DNA of 64,000 bases, from contig CAZIUG010000006.1 of the NCBI GenBank assembly GCA_964542645.1, forward strand, positions 56,741-120,740, written 5' to 3'. The stretch is from Moanibacter sp964542645 (GTDB taxonomy: Bacteria; Verrucomicrobiota; Verrucomicrobiia; Opitutales; UBA2987). The notes below the pieces were generated by a model. That model did not search any database, was not told the DNA's origin, and saw only the letters and a list, made by a program, of their open reading frames with translations. Of the stretch, positions 34,625 to 44,548 are shown in pieces. The translations under genes were made by a program, and so were the position numbers. Position 1 is the stretch's first letter. The number at the start of each line of letters is the position of its first letter.

Positions 34625-36634
34625 TTAGGCAGGAACTCCAGCTGGCCGCGTGCCTGGTCCTAGTTCCTCACCCTCTTCTTCAGAGGACTCCTTGTCGCCT
34701 TCAGCAACAGGCGCAGGTTCCTTAGTTTTGAGAGCTGGGGAAGTATCGACTACGGGAGATTGGATTTCCCCGTGTTCTAGAATCTCGTGGATATGTTTCC
34801 CTTCGATTGTCTCGTACTCGAGAAGAGCTTCCGCAATTAGATCAAGCTTTTCCCTTCGGTCCTCCACGATTTTGTACGCTCTCTCGTACTGTTCATCAAT
34901 CAAACCTTTAATCGCGCTGTCGATCTTTTGGGCCGTCTCTTCGCTGTAATTCTGGTCTCGGGTTATTTCCTTTCCAAGGAAAACGTGATCTTGATTTTCA
35001 CCGAATGCCACCGGGCCCAATTCGCTCATTCCCCAGTCGCAGACCATATGGCGCCCTAGTTTTGTTGCCATCTTGATGTCTCCAGCTGCACCGCTGGTAA
35101 TATCATCAAATTCGAATTCTTCAGCTACTCGCCCCCCCATTGCCCAACAGATCTGATTCAGAACCCGCTTCTTGGCATGGTTCAAAATGTCCTTCTTCGG
35201 CATGAACATCGTACTTCCAAGACTCTGACCACGGGGGATGATTGTCACCTTGTGAATAGGTAGTTGATCGTCATCAATCACAGCCGCCACTAGAGCATGT
35301 CCCGCTTCGTGAAAGGCAGTGATTTTTTTATCCTCGGCGTCCATCAAACCACGACGTTCCCTACCAAATGCTATTTTTTCACGCGCATTATCTAGGTCGG
35401 ACATATCGACCTCCTTCTTCTCGTAGCGAGCTGCCAGCAATGCTGCTTCATTAAGAAGATTGGCCAAATCGGCACCGGAAAAACCTGGTGTGTTGCGGGC
35501 AACAATACTAAGATCCACCGATTCCGCTATTTTAATCTCTTTGGCGTGAACTTGCAGAATCTCCTCCCTCCCTGTAAGATCAGGCATACCGATAACGACT
35601 TCTCGATCGAACCTCCCTGGTCGCAGCAGAGCATTGTCTAAAACGTCGGGCCGATTCGTCGCAGCAACAATGATCACCCCTTCATGTGCATCAAAACCAT
35701 CCATTTCCACCAATAACGAGTTCAGCGTTTGTTCTCGCTCATCGTTACCTCCGCCAAGGCCTGCTCCTCGCTGTCGGCCTACAGCGTCAATCTCATCGAT
35801 AAAGATAATACAAGGCGCATTTTTTCGGCCCTGTTCGAACATATCCCGAACGCGTGCTGCCCCAACTCCGACAAACATCTCAACGAAATCAGAGCCACTA
35901 ATACTAAAAAATGGCACGTCCGCCTCACCGGCCACCGCACGTGCCAATAAGGTCTTTCCCGTCCCAGGTGATCCCACTAGTAATACCCCTTTGGGGATAC
36001 GCCCTCCAATCTTCTGGAATTTCTTAGGATCTTTCAAAAACTCGACAATCTCCTCGACATCTTCTTTGGCCTCTTCACACCCCGCAACATTCTGAAAGTT
36101 CACCTTCTCGCGCTCCCGGGTGAGCATCTTTGCGCGACTCTTTCCAAAACTCATAGCTCCCCTTCCAGCCATCCTCAACTGACGCACAAAGAGAAAATAG
36201 AGAACGCCGATTATGATCACGAAGGGAAGAAGAGTGAGAAGTACCTCGGTAAATAGCGTGCTAGCAGGATTCTCTGTAAAGAGTCCCGTTTCTTGCAAAC
36301 GTTCCAAATTCTCGTCCGTTAGACGTCCTTTCGCCACATAGACATGTTCCTCTCCATGAGGCGCATCTTTAAGAGTAACCGAAATCTCGGTCCACTGGAG
36401 ACCTCCTGTGGGATCAGACTTTATGCTCCCGTTTGCAATCCGATCTTCCTCAGCCGCTCGAATTACATCCTTAATGGTCCACGCATCATTAGTTCGCGGC
36501 CTCGGATCAGAGAAGAAGTAGAGGCTGAATAAGACACTGATGACAACCAACCAAACAAGAATCGGTTTAAAACGATCCGCATTGGGTCCTCGCTGCGTAT
36601 TTGAGCTTCGGTCTGAATGTTCTTCGTCAGACAT
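34625..36634 (-). CDS. ftsH: ATP-dependent zinc metalloprotease FtsH
   Basis: FtsH degrades misfolded membrane proteins and regulates LpxC turnover in many Gram-negatives. The 669-residue protein has two membrane helices (about residues 24-41 and 128-150), a periplasmic domain between them, an AAA module with Walker A GSPGTGKT (221-228), Walker B IIFIDEID and the second region of homology DNALLRPGRFDREV, and the zinc motif HEAGH (442-446). The C-terminal tail is acidic and proline-rich. It follows tilS in the same direction, with 36 bases between them. Confidence 0.97.
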   Translation of the reverse strand: MSDEEHSDRSSNTQRGPNADRFKPILVWLVVISVLFSLYFFSDPRPRTNDAWTIKDVIRAAEEDRIANGSIKSDPTGGLQWTEISVTLKDAPHGEEHVYVAKGRLTDENLERLQETGLFTENPASTLFTEVLLTLLPFVIIIGVLYFLFVRQLRMAGRGAMSFGKSRAKMLTREREKVNFQNVAGCEEAKEDVEEIVEFLKDPKKFQKIGGRIPKGVLLVGSPGTGKTLLARAVAGEADVPFFSISGSDFVEMFVGVGAARVRDMFEQGRKNAPCIIFIDEIDAVGRQRGAGLGGGNDEREQTLNSLLVEMDGFDAHEGVIIVAATNRPDVLDNALLRPGRFDREVVIGMPDLTGREEILQVHAKEIKIAESVDLSIVARNTPGFSGADLANLLNEAALLAARYEKKEVDMSDLDNAREKIAFGRERRGLMDAEDKKITAFHEAGHALVAAVIDDDQLPIHKVTIIPRGQSLGSTMFMPKKDILNHAKKRVLNQICWAMGGRVAEEFEFDDITSGAAGDIKMATKLGRHMVCDWGMSELGPVAFGENQDHVFLGKEITRDQNYSEETAQKIDSAIKGLIDEQYERAYKIVEDRREKLDLIAEALLEYETIEGKHIHEILEHGEIQSPVVDTSPALKTKEPAPVAEGDKESSEEEGEELGPGTRPAGVPA

Positions 36635-36670
36635 TATTATTCATCTCCGGATGAGTACGGTACAAGACGA

Positions 36671-38116
36671 TCATAATCTGTTTGGAGATCTGCAGTAAGT
36701 CAACCTAAGAGCAAATCGGGAATCTGGCCTTATTTTGTGAGCATCAGAAGGGGGGATACCCGGACACCATATAATCTCGTCATCGTTAAGAGAGACAATC
36801 GGCAGAAGATTCCGTTCCGTACGGGCAATTTTTCTATTTGTGAAAAGATCTTGAAGTTTAATACGGCCAGGTGCTCCAAGTGGACGGTATCGATCACCTG
36901 GTTCCCATCTTCTTACCATTAAGTCGGGTATTTCTGCTTTTTCTAGATGCAAGAAGACTTCTTTCTGTTCGTCGCAATTACCCTCTCTTACTTCAGTACG
37001 TTTTGACTCGCCCAAAGCCCCTACGGCAACAGAGAGAGAAGCGCCGCACGGAAGATAGACAACTGCAGGAACCCTCACTCTCAACTTCGTCCACTCGAGC
37101 TCTGACTTTCTTTCCTCTATCAAAAACTGGCATTTTTTGGTTACAACCACGATTTCTTTCCCCACCTCCAGTCTCAGAAGATCTCCTTCTATTGCTGCCT
37201 GAACCAACCTTTCGACCTGGTGACGGCCCAATACCGGTCGTACTTTATTTGTCCAAAGAAAGCGCTCAACGGCCCGACGGATTAGAGCCCTCGGCTTGCC
37301 CCGAAGGGGAGAAAGATCAAAGATTCTCCCTTTCCGGACCCGACCAACCATCGAGGTTAGCCACCAGTTAAGTGCTTCGTCATCTTCCTCCAGAAGTTCG
37401 CGGGTTCGCCCTGCTCCTTTGATCGCATCTTGGGGCGAAGCTCTCCTTAGCAACGGAACCACTTCATTTCGTATGCGGTTACGAGTGTACTTTCCACTTC
37501 GATTGGAAGAGTCCTCTCTCCACTCCACACCCGCCTTAGTTAAAGCATCGATAATCTCCGAATGAGAGAGCTCTAAAAGAGGACGAAGATGGGAAAACCC
37601 GTCACGAAATTGTTGAACCGGACGTGGCGCAGCTAGTCCGCCTGTACAACTTCCTCTGGCGATTCGCATCAGCATCATTTCCACTATATCGTTTAATTGA
37701 TGCCCCAGAAAGAGAATTCTCGAATTACATTCATTCTGGGTTTCCCGAAGGAACTCAAATCGTGCTCTCCTGGCATTTTCCATCGAAACTCCATCTTGGC
37801 TTTCCCTTTTCCACTGTTTCTGCGAAAATTTTAACTCGAGTTCCAGCGCCATGTCTTCAACAAATCGCTTATCTTCATTAGATTCCCTAGAACGAAGACC
37901 GTGATTGAAATGGGCTACTCTCATTAGTTCTCGTTGATGCGGAAAATGTGCAAACAGTAACAACACCATACAGACTGAATCCGATCCGCCCGAACAGGCA
38001 AGAACCCAACTCTCTTCCTTCATTCTAGAATTCAGAAATTCGCCTACCTCCGTTTGTAACCGATCGAGGGGAAGTACCCTACCTAGGCTCATCGCTTTCT
38101 CCTGCCATTCGCTCAT
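36671..38116 (-). CDS. tilS: tRNA(Ile)-lysidine synthetase
   Basis: TilS converts the wobble C of tRNA-Ile(CAU) into lysidine using ATP. The PP-loop SGGSDS is at residues 42-47. FNHGLRSRESNEDKRFVEDMA, LGHQLNDIVEMMLMR and WREDSSNRSGKYTRNRIRNEVVPLL are standard family blocks. The C-terminal domain carries RWEPGDRYRPLGAPGRIKLQDLF. The 481-residue length is normal. tilS and ftsH are neighbours in many bacteria, and that order is kept here. ATG 38092 (MSLGRVLPL) is an alternative start. Confidence 0.95.
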   Translation of the reverse strand: MSEWQEKAMSLGRVLPLDRLQTEVGEFLNSRMKEESWVLACSGGSDSVCMVLLLFAHFPHQRELMRVAHFNHGLRSRESNEDKRFVEDMALELELKFSQKQWKRESQDGVSMENARRARFEFLRETQNECNSRILFLGHQLNDIVEMMLMRIARGSCTGGLAAPRPVQQFRDGFSHLRPLLELSHSEIIDALTKAGVEWREDSSNRSGKYTRNRIRNEVVPLLRRASPQDAIKGAGRTRELLEEDDEALNWWLTSMVGRVRKGRIFDLSPLRGKPRALIRRAVERFLWTNKVRPVLGRHQVERLVQAAIEGDLLRLEVGKEIVVVTKKCQFLIEERKSELEWTKLRVRVPAVVYLPCGASLSVAVGALGESKRTEVREGNCDEQKEVFLHLEKAEIPDLMVRRWEPGDRYRPLGAPGRIKLQDLFTNRKIARTERNLLPIVSLNDDEIIWCPGIPPSDAHKIRPDSRFALRLTYCRSPNRL

Positions 38117-38192
38117 CGAACAAACCCAATGTATTGATAGCGGAATCCGTCAGCTTCTCGCCAAGTTCCACTGATACTCAGCGGGGTCAAGA

Positions 38193-39461
38193 TTAAGTAA
38201 ATTTTAGCGTCTCCTCCCGAAAGTATTCTTGTAGACTTTCCGGCACTTTGATCGATCCGTCCTCAAGCAAGTTATTCTCAAAGAGAGCAGCAAGGGTGCG
38301 TGGGAGCGCCAGGGCCGACCCATTCAGTGTGTGGACAAAGTTAAAGTCCCCATTTTCAGCTCGGAAGTGTATTCCAGCTCGGCGCGCTTGGAAATCAGTG
38401 AAATTGCTGCAACTCGATACTTCCATCCACCGCTTCTGGCCACCACACCAAACTTCTAAGTCATACTGCTTTGCATGGGGAAATCCGATCTCCCCTGCGC
38501 ACATCAACAAAACACGGTAGGGAAGCTCCAGTTTCTTCAGGAGCCCTTCGGCGTGATTCAGTAAATCTTCCAACTCATCGTAGCTACTCTCAGGCTGCAC
38601 CCAATTAACTAATTCTACTTTATCGAATTGATGCACCCGGTTCAGTCCACGTACATCCTTTCCATAACTTCCTGCCTCGCGCCGAAAATTTGGAGTGTAC
38701 CCACACATCCGAACCGGAAGTTCGGAAACCTGTACCGTCTTCCCTCGTAGTAAATTCGTAATTGGCACCTCTGCGGTAGGGATTAAGAAAAACCGATCTC
38801 CCTCTATTTCGTACATCTGTTTTTCCTTGTCCGGGAGTTGCCCAGTTGCCATCGCACTCTCCGCATTCACTAGTAGCGGTGGATGGACCTCCGTGTAACC
38901 TGCTTTCATCGCTTCATCGAGAAAAAAGCTGATCAGAGCACGAACAAACCGCGCCGTATTTCCCACAAAAAACGGAAATCCAGCCCCCGTTACTCGGGTA
39001 CCCGATTCAAAGTCAACCGCACTTTCAAAACCGGGAATCTCATAGTGTGGCTTCGCTAACGCTGAAACCTCTTCCGGTTCCCCCCAACTTCGGACCACAA
39101 GGTTATCCTCTTCACTCTCCCCTTCCGGCACCGTCTCATGGGGCAAATTCGGTACCGATCTCAACTTCTCTTCCCATTTGCTTTCAATCTCCTGCAGCTC
39201 CCCCTGCAAACCCTTAACCACCTGCGATAGCGATTTCATCTCTTTCAAACGGGAGTGAAATTGAGCCGAGTCCCTTTCCATCTTTGCCATCTCAGCATTC
39301 GCTTTTTTTTGTTTGGCGCGGGCTGTTTCGGCTCTTGTAATTAAGACACGTCGCAGCCGGTCAATTTCGAGAAGAGCTTCAAGATCGCATTCGAACTTCT
39401 TTAGTTCAATCGCCTTACGCACCTGATCCGGATTGGCACGAAGAATTCTAATATCGATCAT
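38193..39461 (-). CDS. serS: seryl-tRNA synthetase
   Basis: SerS charges tRNA-Ser and tRNA-Sec. The 422-residue protein has the N-terminal coiled-coil arm (residues about 28-100, many charged heptads) and the class II core with FFLIPTAEVPITNLLRGK, FRREAGSYGKDVRGLNRVHQFDK (motif 2) and the C-terminal LNGSALALPRTLAALFENN (motif 3). The start MIDIRILRANPDQVRKAI is the family N-terminus. It is the most upstream gene of the minus-strand unit serS-tilS-ftsH. Confidence 0.97.
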   Translation of the reverse strand: MIDIRILRANPDQVRKAIELKKFECDLEALLEIDRLRRVLITRAETARAKQKKANAEMAKMERDSAQFHSRLKEMKSLSQVVKGLQGELQEIESKWEEKLRSVPNLPHETVPEGESEEDNLVVRSWGEPEEVSALAKPHYEIPGFESAVDFESGTRVTGAGFPFFVGNTARFVRALISFFLDEAMKAGYTEVHPPLLVNAESAMATGQLPDKEKQMYEIEGDRFFLIPTAEVPITNLLRGKTVQVSELPVRMCGYTPNFRREAGSYGKDVRGLNRVHQFDKVELVNWVQPESSYDELEDLLNHAEGLLKKLELPYRVLLMCAGEIGFPHAKQYDLEVWCGGQKRWMEVSSCSNFTDFQARRAGIHFRAENGDFNFVHTLNGSALALPRTLAALFENNLLEDGSIKVPESLQEYFREETLKFT

Positions 39462-39690
39462 AGAGTTAGTTCCGTTAGAAGTGTTTCGGGCTCAGTGCAA
39501 AACTTTATGCAGCGGATCCGAGAAACTACTAGCAGTATTCTCAATTGCTTGTAAACGGGATTCTGAAAAGTCGTTGCGGCTCAAAGAGGAATATACTTGA
39601 ATCGATGTTCGTATTCACAACTACAAGAAATTTGTGGATTGTCCGTATCTAACACCTTAATATCTTATTCGGTATCCCGATTCACCATAT

Positions 39691-41592
39691 ATGATCTTAC
39701 TGATCACCATAAAGTGCGCTGGATGGCTCATTGCCCATCTCCCCGAGTCAGTCGTCGCACATTTGTGCCAAGGTGCTGGATTCCTTACCCTTCACCTTCA
39801 TCGTTCAAGAAGGCGAACGATTCTCTCGAATCTCCACCATGCTTTTCCTAAGAAAAGCGAGAGGTGGCGTCGCGGAATTGCATTTGAATCGCTTCGGAGA
39901 TTCTTCGAAACAGTTTTCTTTTCTCTTGCTTCACCTTATTTCTCTGACAAGCGATATCGCCAAATGGTTACACTTCCAGAGGAGAGCCGGCAAATATTAA
40001 CCCCCATCCTCAATCAGAATCGCGGTGGCGTTGCTATACTCCCTCACTTTGCACTGGCAGAGGCAACTGCACTGTTTCCCTTGTTAATTCCGGAACTGCC
40101 ACCAGTAGGAGTTGTCTATCGACCATTTGGTAAACCCCATTTGGACAAATGGCTAAAGCAGACTAGATCTCGCTTTGGTGCTGCTATGTTCCCTCGAAAT
40201 AAAGGGTTTAATAACGCATTAGCTTTTATCCGAGATCGCGGATGGATAATGGTTCTATTTGATCAAAACGCAGGTGAAAAAGGCGCGCTTATTACCATGT
40301 TTAATCGCGTTGCTTCTGCTACTACTTTACCAGGCCTAATGGTCCGGAAGTTCCAGGTGCCGGCAGTCATCGTCTTCCCCGAGCGAACCGCATTTTGGCG
40401 TGCGACAATAATTACTCGGATTCTCGAATGCGAAAAAGATGAAGTTAGCGTGACCACCGCTTCTCACCGTTGGCTGGAACACTACCTTTCCGAGAACGAT
40501 GATCATTGCGCCAATTGGCTTTGGGCGCATAATCGATGGAAATTCCAGCAGCATCATTCGAAGCAACTTTGTATAGCCCACCGGAAATCCTTCTTGATCC
40601 TGAATAATAAGAATGAGAGACAGATCTCCCGCAACACACGGCTATGGATCAGAATTCCCAATCAATTTTCTGATGCTCTGATGGTCCTCCCCTTTCTCAA
40701 AGCGATTCGGAAAAGCCGAGAAGATGTTGAGTTAACCCTCATAGCACCAGAGACAATGAGTGCTTTTCTTCGGAAAACGAATCTAGCGGAAAATGTGCTC
40801 TCCATCCCAATCCAACCAAGGCTGTCCAAGCGCCTCTATTTCTTCTGGCGCCTCAAGAAGATGCATCCGGATATTTACGTAATTCTCGACAATTCAAGCC
40901 TTACTGAGACAGAAGCATGGTTGACCGGTTGTCCCAACCGATTTGGTATCCTTAGAAATGGAAACCCTCTGAGCCTTCTTTCCCATTCGTGGGAAATTCC
41001 GAATGACCTTGACGTATCGAACACCCATCAAACCACAATCTGGAACCGATTCCTAGAAGAACTGGGTCTCCAGGTTGATCCCGAATTTTCTCCTCTAAAT
41101 GACCATTCCGACCAGAATCCTGAAGCCAAAAGAATCGGTCTTATATGTGGAGGAACCAGTAGACGGGGAATCCGCTGGCCGATTGGACATTGGAGATCCC
41201 TCGTTAACGACTATCTTCTAATGGCTCCGGACACTGAGTTTATTCTCTACGGCTCAAATTCAGATCGTAAAATCACGACCAAGGTTGCCGAGGGCTTTTC
41301 AGAGAACAATGTGATTGATCGTGCTGGGAAAACTGATGTTAGCTGGCTAACAAGCGAGTTTAGAAGTTGCCGCATAGTGATTGGCGGGGATACTGGCGGT
41401 CTTCACTTTGCCAACTTTATAGGGGCCAGCGTCATGGTGATCTATGGACCCACCAACCCCAATTCTAGAGGTCCTATTTTTAATGCGCCAAGGGAGATTC
41501 TTGCTCCCGAGAATTCGCCTCGAAAGAGCGGTTACGCCACCAAGGAAATTACACCCCAAATGGTGTTTAAGCGCCTGGAAGCAATACTATGA
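39691..41592 (+). CDS. fusion of LpxL/HtrB-like acyltransferase and family 9 glycosyltransferase
   Basis: The 633-residue protein joins two envelope enzymes. Residues 1-300 are a lipid A late acyltransferase-like domain with the HX4D/E catalytic pair H119/E124 in AILPHFALAEA, GVVYRPFG and FDQNAGEKG. Residues from about 315 are a family 9 glycosyltransferase (heptosyltransferase type) with RIPNQFSDALMVLPFLKAI, GLICGGTSRRGIRWPIGHW and GGDTGGLHFANFIGASVM. The parts would acylate lipid A and add a core sugar. It overlaps the MsbA-like gene by four bases. Confidence 0.87.
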   Translation: MILLITIKCAGWLIAHLPESVVAHLCQGAGFLTLHLHRSRRRTILSNLHHAFPKKSERWRRGIAFESLRRFFETVFFSLASPYFSDKRYRQMVTLPEESRQILTPILNQNRGGVAILPHFALAEATALFPLLIPELPPVGVVYRPFGKPHLDKWLKQTRSRFGAAMFPRNKGFNNALAFIRDRGWIMVLFDQNAGEKGALITMFNRVASATTLPGLMVRKFQVPAVIVFPERTAFWRATIITRILECEKDEVSVTTASHRWLEHYLSENDDHCANWLWAHNRWKFQQHHSKQLCIAHRKSFLILNNKNERQISRNTRLWIRIPNQFSDALMVLPFLKAIRKSREDVELTLIAPETMSAFLRKTNLAENVLSIPIQPRLSKRLYFFWRLKKMHPDIYVILDNSSLTETEAWLTGCPNRFGILRNGNPLSLLSHSWEIPNDLDVSNTHQTTIWNRFLEELGLQVDPEFSPLNDHSDQNPEAKRIGLICGGTSRRGIRWPIGHWRSLVNDYLLMAPDTEFILYGSNSDRKITTKVAEGFSENNVIDRAGKTDVSWLTSEFRSCRIVIGGDTGGLHFANFIGASVMVIYGPTNPNSRGPIFNAPREILAPENSPRKSGYATKEITPQMVFKRLEAIL

Positions 41593-43319
41593 GGAGACTA
41601 CTTCCGTACTTTGCTATACTTTCGACCGTTAAAATGCAATTCTCTGCCGCGGTACTTTGCGGAGTAATTTTCGCTGCAACGAGCGGATTCGGGCTTGCCG
41701 CGGTCCTCCGTGAGATACTCTACAAGCTCAGCGAAGATGCAACATTGACTCGCATGAGCGTTTTTCTCCTCGTACTTCAACTTCCCGCTCTCATCGCCTT
41801 GCGCGCTCTCTGTGGATTCTTCAACGCCTACCTTATTACCGTTTGTGGATTACGAATCCTAGAGGTAATTCGCATGAGGATATTTGAGAAATTGCAGAAA
41901 CTTCATCTTGCTTTTTTCGATAAGCATACCAGCGGCGACCTTCTAAGCCGAACGATGAACGATACCCAGGTCCTCCAGAAAACCATAACTGATGTTTCCA
42001 ACGACCTCATAATTCAGCCGGCCACGCTTATTGCTTCGATAGCTTTTCTCACTTGGATGACGGTTCAGAAAAGTAGCATCGCATTTCTCCTTCTTTTTCT
42101 TCTCTTCCTTCCCATTTGCATTCTTCCACTACGCTACTTTGCGAGACGACTCCATCATCGCGCCCGCCAGTTGCAGCAGCAGATGGCATCAGTAACCGAA
42201 TTTGTAAGGGAGAATTTAAATGCGATCCGGGAAGTCAGGGCTTTTACCCTCGAAGATAGGCAAGCTCGATCATTTCTTGAAAAGATCCAATGGTTTTTCA
42301 TCCTCCAGGTGAAAGTTATAAAGTATCTAAAAGCAATCTCACCCAGCATCGACTTTATCACTTCTATTGGGATCGCGCTTGCAATCTACTACTCTTACTA
42401 TTCTGAGATCGGGCTTGACGAAGTCGTCCCCCTCGCTATGGCCCTTCATTTCGCTTATAACCCGGTAAAGAAACTTGGAGTGATTGCCGGAGAACTCCGA
42501 AAAGGAATCGCCTCGATCGAGCGAATCGAAGAAGTATTGGATGAGCCCGTCTCAATCGAGAACAGTAGTGATGCCTTTGTTCTGGAAAGGGTTTCTGGAA
42601 AGATCGAATTTCATGATGTCTCTTTTAGTTATGGTGATGCTCCCGTTCTTTCCCACATTAATTGTTCGATAGCTCCTTCAAAATGCTACGCCTTAGTAGG
42701 ACCCAGCGGCGCTGGCAAGTCGACCTTCATCAACCTAATCCTCCGATTCTACGACGTCACCTCCGGTTCCGTTTCAATTGACGGTCACGATCTTCGAAAA
42801 GTACAGCTCGCTAGTCTGAGAAACCTGATCGCCTTAGTCGATCAGACTCCCGTCCTCCTCAACGACACCATCTACAATAACATTCTCGTAAGCCGGCCCA
42901 GCGCAACCCAAGAGGAGGTTTATCAAGCATCTAAGCGAGCATTTGCCCACGACTTTACACTCTCCTTTGAAAAGGGGTATGAGACGCTTGTCGGAGAAAG
43001 AAGTACTCGCCTATCAGGCGGCCAAGTTCAGCGAATATCGCTCGCCCGAGCATTTCTCAAAGATGCTCCGATTATAATCCTCGACGAGCCGACATCGGCC
43101 CTCGATTCAGACACTGAGACAGTGGTCCAAATGGCTCTTGAGGACCTGGTCGCTAATCGGACCGTTATCCTTATCGCCCATCGGCCATCGACGATTCGGA
43201 TGGTAGATGAAATTCTTGTTTTCGAGACAGGACAGATCGTTGATCACGGGAACCACGAGGAACTCTTAGACCGCTGTCAATTCTACCGTAATATCTATGA
43301 ACGGCAGCTAATTCAGTAA
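41589..43319 (+). CDS. MsbA-like ABC exporter (fused permease-ATPase)
   Basis: The 576-residue half-transporter has six N-terminal membrane helices and a C-terminal ATPase with Walker A GPSGAGKST, the signature LSGGQVQRISLARAF and Walker B IIILDEPTSALD, then LIAHRPSTI. Context points to lipid A flipping (MsbA): it overlaps by four bases the gene for the acyltransferase-glycosyltransferase fusion. A different lipid or peptide substrate cannot be ruled out from sequence. Confidence 0.87.
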   Translation: MRRLLPYFAILSTVKMQFSAAVLCGVIFAATSGFGLAAVLREILYKLSEDATLTRMSVFLLVLQLPALIALRALCGFFNAYLITVCGLRILEVIRMRIFEKLQKLHLAFFDKHTSGDLLSRTMNDTQVLQKTITDVSNDLIIQPATLIASIAFLTWMTVQKSSIAFLLLFLLFLPICILPLRYFARRLHHRARQLQQQMASVTEFVRENLNAIREVRAFTLEDRQARSFLEKIQWFFILQVKVIKYLKAISPSIDFITSIGIALAIYYSYYSEIGLDEVVPLAMALHFAYNPVKKLGVIAGELRKGIASIERIEEVLDEPVSIENSSDAFVLERVSGKIEFHDVSFSYGDAPVLSHINCSIAPSKCYALVGPSGAGKSTFINLILRFYDVTSGSVSIDGHDLRKVQLASLRNLIALVDQTPVLLNDTIYNNILVSRPSATQEEVYQASKRAFAHDFTLSFEKGYETLVGERSTRLSGGQVQRISLARAFLKDAPIIILDEPTSALDSDTETVVQMALEDLVANRTVILIAHRPSTIRMVDEILVFETGQIVDHGNHEELLDRCQFYRNIYERQLIQ

Positions 43320-43321
43320 GA

Positions 43322-44533
43322 TTGCTCTCCTCCAATATTTGGAAGCTCCAGGTAATCCAGGCTCTGCGCTGGTTCCTCCTCATCATGCCAGTTGTCGTGC
43401 TATTCTTTCGAGAGAACGGCCTCAGCATGTTCCAGATCATGCTTCTTCAAGCAATCTTCTCAGTCTCAGTTCTAATTCTCGAAATTCCTTCGGGCTATTA
43501 TGCAGACGTTTTCGGTCGCAAGAAGGCAATTGTATTAGGGACAATCCTTGGATCGTGCGGGTTTACCGTCTATTCGCTCTCCCAAGAATTTTGGGGATTC
43601 CTGATAGCAGAACTTATTCTTGGTCTGGGCAGCAGTTTTATATCTGGATCCGATTCAGCCTTACTCTTCGAATCACTTAAGGAAACTGGGCAGGAGGCTG
43701 ACTACATGAAAGCTGAGGGACAGCTGCGATCAGCCGGCAATATGTCTGAAGCAGTCGCAGCCGTCCTAGGAGGTCTCCTGGCAACCATCAGTCTGCGGAC
43801 ACCGCTCTACTTTGAGACGGCCCTTTCCTTTGTCGCCATCCCTTTCGCCTTAAGTATCGTTGAACCAAAACGCGTAGGCTATGACTGTAAAGATGGTAAG
43901 CTTCGGGGACTTCTCAAAATCGTATATTTCGCTTTTTGCAAACACGGAGAAGTCTCATGGCTGATTATCTATTCAGCCTCGCTATCGGCCTCGACCCTCA
44001 CGCTTGCCTGGCTAGCTCAGCCTTATCTCCAACTCGTTAACCTTCCTCTTGCTTTGTTTGGGGTTGTCTGGTTCTCCCTCAACTTTTCCGTAGGTGTATT
44101 CTCCCTCCTCGCCCATCGATTTGAAATATTGCTAGGGCGTCGACGAGTCCTCCAACTTTTGGCTGTACTAATGGTTGTGGGATATTTTCTCCTATTCTCA
44201 TTCCAATCTCTCTGGGGAATCGGCTTCCTATTTATTTTCTATTTCGTAAGAGGTCTCAATACTCCGATTAGTCGCACCTATCTCAACGAACTTGTTACTT
44301 CGGATCGGAGAGCCACCGTGCTCTCTATTACAAATATGATCAGTCGTCTTATTTTCGCCTGTCTCGCCCCGTTAGCAGGTTGGATTACCGATTTCTACAG
44401 CCTTAAACATACTTTCTTTCTCTGCGCATTGTTCTTCTGCTTCATAAGTTTCATACCTCTCATAACTTTGATAAGAATCGCGGATTGCACTTGCGATCGA
44501 ACGATTGGACATAAAAAATCACCCTCCCCATAA
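43322..44533 (+). CDS. major facilitator superfamily transporter
   Basis: The 403-residue protein has about twelve membrane helices. The MFS loop 2-3 motif is present as GYYADVFGRKKAIVLG. No specific substrate family is recognised. The start is a TTG at 43322, two bases after the MsbA-like stop; the next ATG (MPVVVLFF) would remove half of helix one. The tail is polar and cysteine-containing. Tight spacing suggests co-transcription with the exporter. Confidence 0.85.
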   Translation: MLSSNIWKLQVIQALRWFLLIMPVVVLFFRENGLSMFQIMLLQAIFSVSVLILEIPSGYYADVFGRKKAIVLGTILGSCGFTVYSLSQEFWGFLIAELILGLGSSFISGSDSALLFESLKETGQEADYMKAEGQLRSAGNMSEAVAAVLGGLLATISLRTPLYFETALSFVAIPFALSIVEPKRVGYDCKDGKLRGLLKIVYFAFCKHGEVSWLIIYSASLSASTLTLAWLAQPYLQLVNLPLALFGVVWFSLNFSVGVFSLLAHRFEILLGRRRVLQLLAVLMVVGYFLLFSFQSLWGIGFLFIFYFVRGLNTPISRTYLNELVTSDRRATVLSITNMISRLIFACLAPLAGWITDFYSLKHTFFLCALFFCFISFIPLITLIRIADCTCDRTIGHKKSPSP

Positions 44534-44548
44534 AAAGATCCTACACCG

